64,000 bases of DNA from Xenophilus aerolatus (GCA_029968055.1 JASCNX010000002.1:1-64000), one strand, 5' to 3'; positions 7,486 to 16,900 are shown, counted from the first letter of the stretch. Made by a program: numbers and translations. Notes: a model not told the origin generated them from the letters alone.

Positions 7486-10400
7486 TCACATGTTCAGCAC
7501 CGTGACCGCCGGTCCGACCGTCACGCTGCGGTTGACCACCCCGGTCGACGGCAGCGTCACGGTGTAGCCCGCGTTCGCTGCCCAGGGCGTGTTGCCCGTC
7601 ACCCCGGCCGCACCGGCCAGCGCGCCACCCGTGGTGCGCACGCTGCCGGTCGTCATGCCGACGCCCGCCGTGGACTGGTTGCCCACGATGGCCACCGTGC
7701 CGGTGATCACGCCGCGGTTGATGACGGAGTTGCTCGTGCCGCCTGCCATCGCCGAACCGCGGTTGCCGCTGATCACGATGTTCCCGGCCATGAGCCCATG
7801 ATTGACGACGGAGTTGACCGTGCCGCCCTGTAGGCTGGAGCCCTGGTTGCCCATGATCGCCACGCGGCCGGTGAGCGTGCCGCGGTTGTCGACGCTGTTC
7901 ACCGTGCCGCCGCCGCGCGCCTCGCCGTGGTTGCCGATGATCGCGATGTTGGCGTTCATGAGGTTGCCGCTGCCGCGGTTGTGCACGCTGTTGACCGTGC
8001 CGCCGCCGCGCGCGGACCCGGTGTTGCCCGCGATGGTGATGCTGCCCGCGCCGATGCGGCCCTGGTTGATCACGCTGTTGACCGTGCCGCCGCCCTGCGT
8101 GCTGCCCTGGTTGCCCAGCACCGTGATCTGCCCGCCGGCGAGGGTGCCGCCGTTGATCACGCTGTTGGCCACGCCGCCGCCCTGCACGCTGCCGCGGTTG
8201 CCCATGATGGCGATGCGGCTGCTGCCGATGGTGCCGCTGTTGTCCACCGAATTGATGGCGCCCTTGTGCGCCGTGCCCTGGTTGCCGGTGATCGCCACCT
8301 GCGAGCCGGCGATGCGGCCGCTGCTGCGGTTGCGCAGGCTGGCGGCGCTGGCATCCTCGCCGTCGGCCTGTGCACCGCTGCGCAGGTTGCCGGTGATGCT
8401 CACCTGCGAGCCGCTGGTGCGGCCCTCGTTGAACACGCTGTTGGCCACGGCCGTCTTGCCGTCGCGCGTGCTCACGTCGGCCGCTGAGTTGCCACTGACC
8501 GTGGTGGGCGTCCCCTCGGTGGTGGCGCCCTCGCCGACCGTCGCGCTGTTGGCCAGCGCGACGCCCTTCTCGGCCCGCACGTTGTCCGCGGTGTTGCCCA
8601 GCAACTGCATGCTGCTCGCGCGCAGCGCGCCGAGCACCTGCACCGCGTTGGCACTGGCCGCCCCCACGCCCTTGCCGATGACGGCGTGGCCCGCGATCGT
8701 GCCTTCCTTGCCTTCGCTCCGGATGTTGCCGGCGCGGTTGTCGGCCAGCGTGACGGGGCTGCCCTGCACCTCGCCCTGGCCGTTGACCGCCAGCGCGTTG
8801 GCGTTGATGCGGCCGCCGTCGGCGTCGAGCGCCTGCGCACGATTGCCCCGCACCGTGACCGGCGAGCCCGACACCCGCACGCCGTTCTCGCCCTCGAGGT
8901 ACACGCCGTTGGCCACCAGGATGCCGTTCTTCGCGTCGCCGATGCCCGCCACCTGGCCGTAGCCGCCGCCGGTGCGCACGTCGCTGGCCGTGTTGTCGGT
9001 GATCGTCACCGGGCTGCCCGCGAGGCTCGCGTCGCGGTAGCCCGCCAGCGCGTTGACCAACGCCGTGCCGCCGATGGCCGCCACCTGCGTCGCGCGGTTG
9101 TCGCGCAGCGTCAGGGCCGAGCCGCTGTCGATGCGCGTGTTCTCGTACAGCACCACCGCGTTGGTCGCGGCGCGCGCCACGCTGCGGTCGCTGAAGGCGT
9201 TGCCCGGGCCGGCCATGGAACTGGCGCCGGTGGACACCTGCGATGCCGTGTTGCCCGACAGCTGCGTGGTGGCCGACAGGCGCGAGCCGGCGCCCTCGCC
9301 CTTCTCGACGCTGACGCTGTTGGCGACCAACTTGCCGCCCTGCGCCGACAGCTCGCGTGCCGTGTTGTCGCGCAGGCTCACGCTGCCCGCATCGACGGTG
9401 GAACCGAAGACGCCCAGGCTGTTGGCCAGGGCCATCGCGTTCTGCTTCGACGAGAAGAGCAGGCCGCCCGCGGCGCTGCCCGAGAAGCCGTTGGCACGCA
9501 CGTTCTCGGCCGTGTTGCCGCCCAGGTCGATGCGCCCGTTGCGCACCGTGCCTTCGCTCACCAGTGCGCTGTTGGCGGCTGCGAGGCCACCCGAGCCCTG
9601 CACGCCGCGCGCCGTGTTGTTGCCGAGGGTGACCGGCGTGTTGTCCAGCGTGGCCTGCCTGTCCAGCGCCACGCTGTTGGCCAGCGCGCGGCCGTTGCGC
9701 TCGAACTCGCCGACGAAGCCGCCGCCGATGCTCGCGCGCCCGCCGGCCGTGTTGATGTCGGTGGCGCGGTTGTCGGTCAGGGTGATGTTGCTGCTGCGCG
9801 CGGTCGCGCTCTGCAGCCAGATGCTGTTGGCCGCGGCGGCACCGCCCACCGCCTGCACCTGGTCGGCCTGGTTGCCCGACAGCGTGTGGCGCGTGGCGCC
9901 CTGCAGTTGCCCGCCCTGCACCGAGATGCTGTTGGCCAGGGCCGCCGCCGACATCTGCACGTCGGCCAGCGCGCCCTTGAGGATCGAGCCGCTGCCGCCG
10001 CTGGCTTCGACGCGGCCGGCCTTGTTGTTCGACAGCTGCGCCTGGTACTGGCGCAGGTCGCCGCCCCGGTAGTCGGCGAGGTTCACGGTGTTGGCCAAGG
10101 CACTGCCGCCCAGCGCGCCCATGCCGTCGACCTCGTTGCCCTGCTGCGTGATGCGCGCGCCCTGGAGCTGGCTGCCGGCGGCCGTGATCGCGTTGGCCGC
10201 GGCGACGCCGGTGAGGTCGGCCTGCGCCACCGCGCCCCAGCCCGCGCCGCCCGACCCGCCGCCGGCGCGCACGTTGCGCGCCGTGTTGCGCACCTGCTGG
10301 GTCTGCAGGTCCTCGACGTTGCTGCGGGCGAGCGTGGTGCCGTTGGCGATGGCCGCGCCGCCAAGCGACGCGACGCCCTCGGCGGTGTTGTTCATGACGT

Positions 10401-10986
10401 CGACGCGCGCACGGCGCACGTCGGTCTCGTCGCTCAGCAGCCCGTTGGCCGTGGCGCGGCCGGGCAGCTGCAGCGAGCCGGCGCCGAGCAGCACGGAGGC
10501 CTTGGCACCGTTCGCCTCGATGCGCCCGGCCTGGTTGTTCTGGATGTTGACCACGCTGTCCGTGAGCGGGCGGCGGCCCGCGCCGCCGGAGATCAGCGCC
10601 GTGTTGGCCGTGGCCGCGCCGCCGATCGCGGTGACGAAGCCGGTGACCTGGTTCTGCAGCACGTTCAGCTGCGTGTTGTTCACGTCGAGTGCGGACAGGC
10701 CCACCGTGTTGGCCTGCGCCGTCGCGATGAGATCGACCGAGGCGCCCAGCCCCGCGCCCACCGTGGCCTTGCCGCCGCCGGCCGTCACCTCGGCGTTCGC
10801 CTTGTTGCCGGTCGCGCGTGCGGCGCTGTTGCCCTTGAGCTCGGTGCCGGGGCGCTGCGTGACCCAGCCCAGGCCGTGCAACACGCTCTCCTGCGCGCCC
10901 GCGGGCGGCGCCATCAGAAGCGAACTGCCGCCGCACAGTGCGGCGATCAGGGCAACGGTGTTCTTTCGTCGAAGGGACGGGGTCAC
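7486..10986 (-). CDS. Giant exported repeat protein, likely fibre or surface-layer subunit
   Basis: 1166 residues. GTG start at 10986 with GGAG upstream; signal peptide to about residue 31 (PAGA). Residues about 50-825 are nine alternating pairs of a long unit (about 48-52) and a short unit (about 34-38), both built on hydrophobic-x-hydrophobic-x-x-Asn-x-Ala-x-x-Val-x-Ala-x-Gly-Gly-x-Ala-x-Ala-Asn-Ser; examples are PVTLGNNTARGVQGSGGLAA and SVSLRDNTARELSAQGGKLV. Residues about 826-894 are two transitional units, 895-1095 seven shorter units (28-31 residues) with GNxGSxxGGGTVNSVxNxG, and the last 71 a different end closing VTVLNM. Such regular strand-turn repeats normally fold as a beta-solenoid. 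Almost no Cys or aromatic residues, many Asn, Gly, Ala, Ser. It sits 32 bp before the HfaA-like gene and is the probable main substrate of the CsgG-like channel. I recognise no described family. Confidence 0.8.
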   Translation of the reverse strand: MTPSLRRKNTVALIAALCGGSSLLMAPPAGAQESVLHGLGWVTQRPGTELKGNSAARATGNKANAEVTAGGGKATVGAGLGASVDLIATAQANTVGLSALDVNNTQLNVLQNQVTGFVTAIGGAATANTALISGGAGRRPLTDSVVNIQNNQAGRIEANGAKASVLLGAGSLQLPGRATANGLLSDETDVRRARVDVMNNTAEGVASLGGAAIANGTTLARSNVEDLQTQQVRNTARNVRAGGGSGGAGWGAVAQADLTGVAAANAITAAGSQLQGARITQQGNEVDGMGALGGSALANTVNLADYRGGDLRQYQAQLSNNKAGRVEASGGSGSILKGALADVQMSAAALANSISVQGGQLQGATRHTLSGNQADQVQAVGGAAAANSIWLQSATARSSNITLTDNRATDINTAGGRASIGGGFVGEFERNGRALANSVALDRQATLDNTPVTLGNNTARGVQGSGGLAAANSALVSEGTVRNGRIDLGGNTAENVRANGFSGSAAGGLLFSSKQNAMALANSLGVFGSTVDAGSVSLRDNTARELSAQGGKLVANSVSVEKGEGAGSRLSATTQLSGNTASQVSTGASSMAGPGNAFSDRSVARAATNAVVLYENTRIDSGSALTLRDNRATQVAAIGGTALVNALAGYRDASLAGSPVTITDNTASDVRTGGGYGQVAGIGDAKNGILVANGVYLEGENGVRVSGSPVTVRGNRAQALDADGGRINANALAVNGQGEVQGSPVTLADNRAGNIRSEGKEGTIAGHAVIGKGVGAASANAVQVLGALRASSMQLLGNTADNVRAEKGVALANSATVGEGATTEGTPTTVSGNSAADVSTRDGKTAVANSVFNEGRTSGSQVSITGNLRSGAQADGEDASAASLRNRSSGRIAGSQVAITGNQGTAHKGAINSVDNSGTIGSSRIAIMGNRGSVQGGGVANSVINGGTLAGGQITVLGNQGSTQGGGTVNSVINQGRIGAGSITIAGNTGSARGGGTVNSVHNRGSGNLMNANIAIIGNHGEARGGGTVNSVDNRGTLTGRVAIMGNQGSSLQGGTVNSVVNHGLMAGNIVISGNRGSAMAGGTSNSVINRGVITGTVAIVGNQSTAGVGMTTGSVRTTGGALAGAAGVTGNTPWAANAGYTVTLPSTGVVNRSVTVGPAVTVLNM
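7702..8304 (-). repeat. C-terminal array of seven 28-31-residue units
   Basis: Coding tandem repeat inside the giant protein. Units read like GQITVLGNQGSTQGGGTVNS and GSITIAGNTGSARGGGTVNS; the block GGGTVNSV recurs almost unchanged in three neighbouring units at the DNA level (the reverse strand of gttgaccgtgccgccgccgc). These units lack the Val-x-Ala-x-Gly-Gly middle strand of the N-terminal units and are much more alike than those are, suggesting recent duplication. Confidence 0.8.
8512..10839 (-). repeat. Nine long-short unit pairs in the giant repeat protein
   Basis: Diverged coding repeats. Short units have the pattern x-L-x-x-N-x-A-x-x-V-x-A-x-G-G-x-A-x-A-N-S; long units carry 12-16 extra residues between the Gly-Gly and the Ala-Asn-Ser, often beginning Gly-Ser or Ala-Ser (for example SGGSGSILKGALADVQMSAA). 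The strict long-short order holds for all pairs that I could delimit by eye. Confidence 0.75.
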
Positions 10987-11114
10987 AGCGGTCTCCGTGG
11001 GTCAGGACGGGTGATGAGGCTCACCCCGTCCACAGTGGCCGGCACGCATGCAGCGCCGGCGGCGGTCGATGCGCGCGGCACCGCAGGCTGCGGGCCGCCG
11101 CTCGCCGGGCGCGC

Positions 11115-11483
11115 TCAGTTGATGTTGACGCTGTTGACGTTGGCGGTGCCGCCGATGGCCTTGACGTTGGTCGCCTCGTTGCCGCTGATGGTGATGTCGC
11201 TGTCCTTGACCTTCGAGCCGGTGATGTTCACGGTGTTGACGTTGGCCATGCCGGTCATGCTGACGTTGGCGCCGACCTTCAGCACGCCCGCTTCGCCGCC
11301 GCCGGCCAGCACGTCGCGCGCCTTGTTGTTGCTCACGGTGATGCGGGTGTTGGTCACTTCGGAGCCCAGCGAACCGTTGGCCTTGCCCACGCCCGGGATG
11401 CTGATGGCGCCGCTCTGTGCGAAGGCGGTGCTCGAGAGGGCGGCGACGAGCGCAACGGCGCCGGCTGCAACGAATTTCTTCAT
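11115..11483 (-). CDS. Small exported protein: a single long-short repeat pair
   Basis: 122 residues; ATG at 11483 with AGGAG eight bases upstream. Signal peptide to about residue 23 (SSTAFAQ). The mature chain holds one long unit (RITVSNNKARDVLAGGGEAG ... GMANVNTVNITGSKVKDS) and one short unit (DITISGNEATNVKAIGGTAN followed by VNSVNIN), matching the unit pair repeated nine times in the giant protein next door. First gene of the minus-strand secretion operon, 128 bp before the giant gene. It may be a nucleator, minor subunit, or the founding form from which the giant gene grew by duplication; which of these cannot be told from sequence. Confidence 0.75.
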   Translation of the reverse strand: MKKFVAAGAVALVAALSSTAFAQSGAISIPGVGKANGSLGSEVTNTRITVSNNKARDVLAGGGEAGVLKVGANVSMTGMANVNTVNITGSKVKDSDITISGNEATNVKAIGGTANVNSVNIN

Positions 11484-12023
11484 GTGTTCACTCCTGGTAG
11501 ATGCGAAAGATGGAAGGTGTTGAAGCGCGGTCCGGTGCGGACCACGAAGCGCAATCTACCGACGCGACGTGACATGGCCTGCCTTATTTGTAAGTCGCTG
11601 TTGAGGTCACGCCTGCTTACGAAATCATGCGTGCCGGACAGCGATGCGTGAAATTTCTCGCACTTCCCGATGCAGCTGTCGGAACTTTCAGCGAGCGCTC
11701 ACACATCGTTCCGAATGTCTTTCGGGGCTCTTTTTAGTAGGAAGGTGTGCACTGATGGCCGGCGCAACGTAGCGTGTGGGACGTATCGCACAAGCCGAGC
11801 GGCCCAGGGCTGTCAAGGCCATTCGTCGCACCTGCAACCGAAAGCAAGCCCCTGTGCGCGAGGTGTCGAAACATCGATTCACAAACACGGCCCGGTGCCG
11901 GGCGTGCTCGTCGGACTGGTCTGACAAGGTGCACGCGCTCACTCGCAGACACTCGGGTCCCTTTCAGCTTCCGGTACCCACTTCATGCGCTTCCGACTCC
12001 CCTCTTCCGCCCTGCCGACATCG
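11484..12023. promoter_or_regulatory. Divergent intergenic region, presumed promoter of the secretion operon
   Basis: 540 bp between the first gene of the secretion operon (minus strand) and a lipoprotein gene (plus strand). Less GC-rich than the coding DNA, with no believable gene. It should contain promoters for both sides, but I could not pick out a confident -35/-10 pair or operator. Confidence 0.4.
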
Positions 12024-12647
12024 ATGCGAATTGCGCGCAAGGCGCTGCTGGGCGCGGGCCTGGCAGCCGCCCTGGCGCTGAGCGCCTGCAAGGACGGCGC
12101 GGGCGCCGGGGCCACGGGCGCGAGCGGCATCCGCTTCCCGGACGACGCGCAGATCACGCAGGCGCTGCAGGCCAACTTCGGCGAAGACCCGAACAACGCC
12201 AAGGCGCGCGAACTGATCCAGGTGCTGGGGGGCGAGAAGGGCCAGCTCGACTACAAGATCCGCCGCGTGATCTGGCGCCAGGGCGCCTTCGAGGCGCAGT
12301 ACGACGTGAGCCTGAAGATGGGCCAGCCCGGTGCCCTGAGCCTGCAGAAGCTCTACGCGACGATGGTGCCGAAGGACGAAGCGGCCAAGCTGCCCGAGCA
12401 GACCCTGCAGGCCTACGAGGACTGGCTCAAGAACAACGCCGCCACGCTCGAGAAGAGCAACCCGCAGCAGGCGCAGGCGCTGCGCGCCAGCCTCGAGAGC
12501 CTGGGCAAGTGCTACCGCGAGGCCAAGCCCGACGACCGCGTGGCACTGATGAACGGGCTGGGCGCGCTGATCTCGCCGGCGCGCGAAGGCTGGTACGCCG
12601 ACCGGCTGCAGACGCCCAGCGTGGAGCTGCGCTGCCTGCCCCTGTAG
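12024..12647 (+). CDS. Putative lipoprotein of unknown function
   Basis: 207 residues from the ATG at 12024; an earlier ATG at 11985 would add 13 residues before the signal. Signal peptide MRIARKALLGAGLAAALALS with a lipobox-like ALSAC. The mature part is hydrophilic and mostly helical: DDAQITQALQANFGEDPNNA, then ELIQVLGGEKGQLDYKIRRV, with two further cysteines (LGKCYRE and ELRCLPL) that could pair. No family recognised. Single gene reading away from the secretion operon, convergent with the FAH gene. Confidence 0.6.
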   Translation: MRIARKALLGAGLAAALALSACKDGAGAGATGASGIRFPDDAQITQALQANFGEDPNNAKARELIQVLGGEKGQLDYKIRRVIWRQGAFEAQYDVSLKMGQPGALSLQKLYATMVPKDEAAKLPEQTLQAYEDWLKNNAATLEKSNPQQAQALRASLESLGKCYREAKPDDRVALMNGLGALISPAREGWYADRLQTPSVELRCLPL

Positions 12648-12671
12648 AAAGAGGCTCCTGCCGCGAACGGC

Positions 12672-13865
12672 TCAGCGCAGCAGCCCGCGGCCGGCGAGGT
12701 TGCGCATCAGCGCGCCGATGCCGAAGTCCCAGCGCGGCGCCTCGTGCGCATGCACGACGCGGTTGACCAGCGCGCCCAGCTCGGGCGCGGCGATGGTCAC
12801 GCGGTCGCCCACCACATGCGTGAAGCCCTGGCCGGGGCCGTGGCGGTCCTGCGTGGGCGCGAACATGGTGCCCAGGAAGAGCATCAGCCCGTCGGGGTAG
12901 GCATGGTGCGCTCCGATGGCCTGGGCCACGAGGTCGAGCGGGTCGCGGCTGATCTTCGCGAGCGAGCTGCTGCCTTCCATCACGAAGCCTTCGGGTCCCT
13001 CGACCTTCAGCGCCACGGTGATGCGGCGCACGTCGTCGATGCCGAAGTGCGCATCGAACAGCCGCACGAAGGGGCCGATGGCGCAGGAGGCGTTGTTGTC
13101 CTTGGCCTTGCCCAGCAGCAGCGCGCTGCGGCCCTCGATGTCGCGCAGGTTGACGTCGTTGCCCAGCGCGGCGCCGACCACGCGGCCGCGGCTGTCGATC
13201 GCCAGCACGACCTCGGGCTCGGGGTTGTTCCACACCGACTTGGCAAGGATGCCCACGTCGGCCCCCATGCCCACCGCCGCGAGCACCGGCGCCTTGGTGA
13301 AGATCTCCGCGTCGGGGCCGATGCCGACCTCGAGGTACTGCGACCACGCGTTCTGCGCGATCAGCACCTCCTTGACCTTCGCCGCCTGCGGCGAGCCGGG
13401 CACGATGCCGGCGAGGTTGTCGCCCAGCACCTGCGACAGGCCGGCGCGGATCGTTTCGGCCCTGGACGCATCGCCGCGCGCCTGCTCCTCGATCACGCGC
13501 TCGAGCAGGCTCGCCACGAAGGTGACGCCGCTGGCCTTGACGGCCTGCAGGTCGCAGGGCGCGAGCAGCCAGGGCTGCGCATCGTCGCGCGCAGCGGCGT
13601 CGCTGTTGCGCAGCGCCGCGGCCAGCGTCGCGATGCGCGGTGCCTCGCCGGCTTCGAGCACACGCCGCACCGCGGCGGCCGGGTCGTCCTGTTCGAACAG
13701 CTCGCTGGCCGTGGGCGCCAGGGCCGACAGGTCGTGCAGCGCGTCGCCGTGCACGGCCACCAGCACCGGGCCGACGCCGGGCTGCCAGAGCCGGCCCACG
13801 AGGGCGGCACGTCCGGCGTCCTGCGGCAGGCTGCGGGTGGGGTCGAGGGGCGTGGGCGCGGTCAT
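12672..13865 (-). CDS. Fumarylacetoacetate hydrolase family protein
   Basis: 397 residues. Start at 13865 (MTAPTPLDP) or four codons earlier at 13877. The C-terminal two thirds has the FAH fold: YLEVGIGPDAEIFTKAPVLA, the Glu-x-Glu metal ligands in NNPEPEVVLAI, GRSALLLGKAKDNNASCAIG and GDRVTIAAPELGALVNRVV. Enzymes of this superfamily cleave or dehydrate 2-oxo or 3-oxo acids using a divalent metal. It is the last gene of the nicotinate-degradation operon, 116 bp after the dehydrogenase gene, so a substrate derived from 2-formylglutarate is possible but not shown. Related long-form FAH proteins also act on sugar acids. Confidence 0.75.
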   Translation of the reverse strand: MTAPTPLDPTRSLPQDAGRAALVGRLWQPGVGPVLVAVHGDALHDLSALAPTASELFEQDDPAAAVRRVLEAGEAPRIATLAAALRNSDAAARDDAQPWLLAPCDLQAVKASGVTFVASLLERVIEEQARGDASRAETIRAGLSQVLGDNLAGIVPGSPQAAKVKEVLIAQNAWSQYLEVGIGPDAEIFTKAPVLAAVGMGADVGILAKSVWNNPEPEVVLAIDSRGRVVGAALGNDVNLRDIEGRSALLLGKAKDNNASCAIGPFVRLFDAHFGIDDVRRITVALKVEGPEGFVMEGSSSLAKISRDPLDLVAQAIGAHHAYPDGLMLFLGTMFAPTQDRHGPGQGFTHVVGDRVTIAAPELGALVNRVVHAHEAPRWDFGIGALMRNLAGRGLLR

Positions 13866-13981
13866 CGGTGTCTCCATGTCGTGAAGGCCGGAGTGTCGCC
13901 GCAGCGCCGTTGCCGCGGCGGGCGTTTCGATGACTGCGCACGCGGCGGGCGCCGCAGTCCGGCGCGCGGCCCGGAACGCCG

Positions 13982-16900
13982 TCAGCGCGCCGGTGCGCCG
14001 TGCCCCGGCGCCCCGCGCACGCGGGCCACCTGCGCCGGCAGGTCGGTCCATGGCGCGGCCTGCGGCGCGAAGCGCGCGCGCATGTAGCCGGCCAGTTCGG
14101 CGATCTGCATGTCGCTCAAGGCCTCGCGGAAGGGGGGCATGAAGCCGAGGTCCTTCGCCGCGGGCTCCCGCACGCCGTCGAGGATGGTGCGGATGAGGTT
14201 GTCGGGTCGGTCGCTGGCCAGCTGGCTGTTGAGCGCGAGCGGCGTGTTCACGCCCAGCAGCGTCGGGCCGTCGCCATCGTGGTGGCAGGCGGCGCAGGCC
14301 ATCTCGAACATGCGCTGCGGCGCGCCGAGCAGCTGGCCCTGGCGCGCCGCGGCGGCCTGCACCACGGCCTGCGCCCGCCGCTGCGGGTCGGGCGCCGGCG
14401 CGGGGTTGAAGGACGCGAGGTACGTGGCCATGGCGCGGATGTCGGCGTCGGACACCTGCTGCAGCTCGCGCACCACCTGCGCCATCGGCCCGCCCGCGAC
14501 GCCATGCCGCGGCGAATGGCCGTGGCGCAGGTAGGCGTACAGCGCATCGGCGTCCCAGGGAACGGGCGACGTCGACAGCGCCGTGAGCGCCGGCGCTTCC
14601 CAGCCGTCGATGGTGGCGCCGGCGAGGAAGGCGTTGCCGCCCCGCTCCGCACCGAGCGCATTGCGCGGCGTGTGGCAGGCGCCGCAGTGGCCCAGGCCGT
14701 TGACGAGGTAGGCGCCCCGGTTCCACTCGGCGCTCCGCGTTGCGACGGGCACGTAGGGCGTCGCGTCATGGAACAACGCATTCCAGCCCGCCATCAAGGG
14801 CCGCAGGTTGAAGGGGAAGCGCAGGTCGTTGGCGGGCAGGATGGCGGGCGAGCCGTCCTCCCTCGCCCCCGCCTTCACCGCGGGCAGCGACTGCAGGTAC
14901 GCGTACAGCGCCTGCAGGTCGTCGTCGCTGGTCTTCGCGAACGCGGTGTACGGGAAGGCCGGGTAGAGGTGCCGGCCATCGCGCGAAATGCCCTCGCGCA
15001 TCGCGCGCTGGAAGGCCGTGAAGGACCAGCGGCCCAGGCCCGTCTCGGGGTCGGGGGTGAGGTTGGTGGTGTGCAGGGTGCCGAAGGGCGTTTCCATCGC
15101 CCGGCCACCGGCGTTGGGCGTGCCGCCCGGCGCGGTGTGGCACACGGCGCAGTCGCCCAGCGCGGCGAGCTGGCGTCCGCGTTCGATGGTCTCGGCGCTG
15201 TAGGCCGGTGCATTGAAGGACACGGGCGCGATGGCAGGCCGCCACCCGAGCAGGCCGGCAATGGCGCCGAGGCCGCCGAGGACCAGCGCCGCACCGGTCG
15301 CCCACAGGCCCTTGCGGCGCGGCAGCGGCGCGTCGGCCGGCAGCGCGCGTGCCGGAGCGGGCAGTGCCTGCGGCGCATCGTCGCGCGCCGCCGACTCGTT
15401 CGCGGGCGGCAGCGGATTGAGCGCAGCACGCACCACCTCGGGCGTGAAGGGTGGCGAGCGGAAGCGCACCCCGGTCGCATCGAAGATCGCATTGGCGATC
15501 GCCGCCGTGCCGGGCACCGAGGCCGACTCGCCGGCGCCCAGCGGCGGCTCGCCGGGGCGCGGCATCTGCAGCACCTCGACCACCGGCACCTCGCGGAAGC
15601 TGAGGATCGGGTAGCTGCCCCATTCGCGGTTCGCCACCACGCCCTGCGGCAGCACGCCGGGCAGTTGCGCGTTCGCTGCAGCGGCGCCCGCAGGCGACGC
15701 GGGCGCGAACTGCACCTGCTCCTTCAGGGCGCGGCTGGTGGTCTGCAGCACGTTGCCGTGGACCTGGTGCTCGACGCCCGCGGGGTTGATGGTCAGGCCC
15801 GCATCGTGGCCCACCACCACGCGGCGCACATGCACCTCGCCCGTCCTGCGGTTGACCTCCACGTCGGCCACCCACGCGGCCCAGGCGGCGCCGAAGCCGG
15901 GCCACTTGCTGTGGATGTAGCGCGCGTAGGCGAAGCCTTGCCCGAAAAGGATGTCGCCGCCCAGCCCCAAGCCGCCATCGGCGTTCTCCTGCGGCCCGCT
16001 GCGCATGCGCCAGCCGGCCTTCTGCGCCGTGGCCTGCACGAGTTCGACGGCGCGCGGGTCGTCGAGGTGGCGCAGGCGGAACTGCACCGGGTCCACGCCC
16101 GCGGCGGTGGCCAGCTCGTCGATGAAGGACTCGTGCGCGAAGGAGTTCGGCAAGGCCGACACGCCGCGCAGCCACGAGGCGCGCACGATGGGCGCCATGT
16201 CGTTGACCTTGACCCGCAGGTGCTCGTAGGCGTAGGGCGGGCGCGCGGTGCGGTCGCCCATCTCGTAGGCGTGCGGCTGCGCGTCGACGGTGCCGGTGAG
16301 CAGCAGCGCCAGCGTGGGCGCACCGTTGCTGGGGTAGGAGGTCTCGAAGTCGTAGGCGCCGATGCCGCCCTCGGGCGACAGCGCACCGGCCACCGTCATG
16401 AGCTGCGCCGTGCCCTTGGGCTCCCACGCATGCTCCTGCTCGCGCGTGAGCTGCACGCGCACCGGCGCGCCGACGGCGCGTGCCAGCAGCGCAGCGTCGG
16501 CCGCCACGTCGTCGGCGCCGTTGCGGCCGTAGCAGCCGGCCGCCTCCATGCGCACGACGTCGACCTCGAGGTCCTGCACGCCCACGAGCTTCGCGAGGTC
16601 CGCCCGCAGCACATGCGGGTTCTGCGAGCCCGCCCAAACGCGCAAGCGCGCGCCCCCACGCTCCCCCGCTTCGCGCGGTCCGCTGGACGAGACGGCGTCA
16701 GAGACGCCGTCCCTTCGCGCTGTCCCGCTTCGCGCAGGCGAAGCGGGAGCCGCAGCGCTCAGCCCCTCGGGGGCGCTCGCCCCTGGCCCCGGCCCAGGCG
16801 GGGCGGCCGATCCTGCGGATCGGGGGCTCGGCGCAGTTGGCTCCTCCAGCCAATGCGCGACAGCGCAGGACGGCCCGATCGACGCATGCAGCTGGTACGG

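Noticed and set aside
7702-8304. CRISPR-like regular array
   Set aside because: The period is a coding one of 84-93 bp with conserved amino acids throughout, no spacers, and no cas genes in the window.
7034-10936. A 1300-codon open frame overlapping the giant repeat gene in another frame
   Set aside because: Only its last 139 codons (the HfaA-like gene, with its own ribosome site and signal peptide) look real; the rest is Arg/Gln/His-rich shadow sequence.
8686-11523. Long plus-strand open frame (945 codons) across the giant repeat gene
   Set aside because: Antisense shadow with no ribosome site and an Arg/Val/Ala/His composition typical of reversed GC-rich codons.
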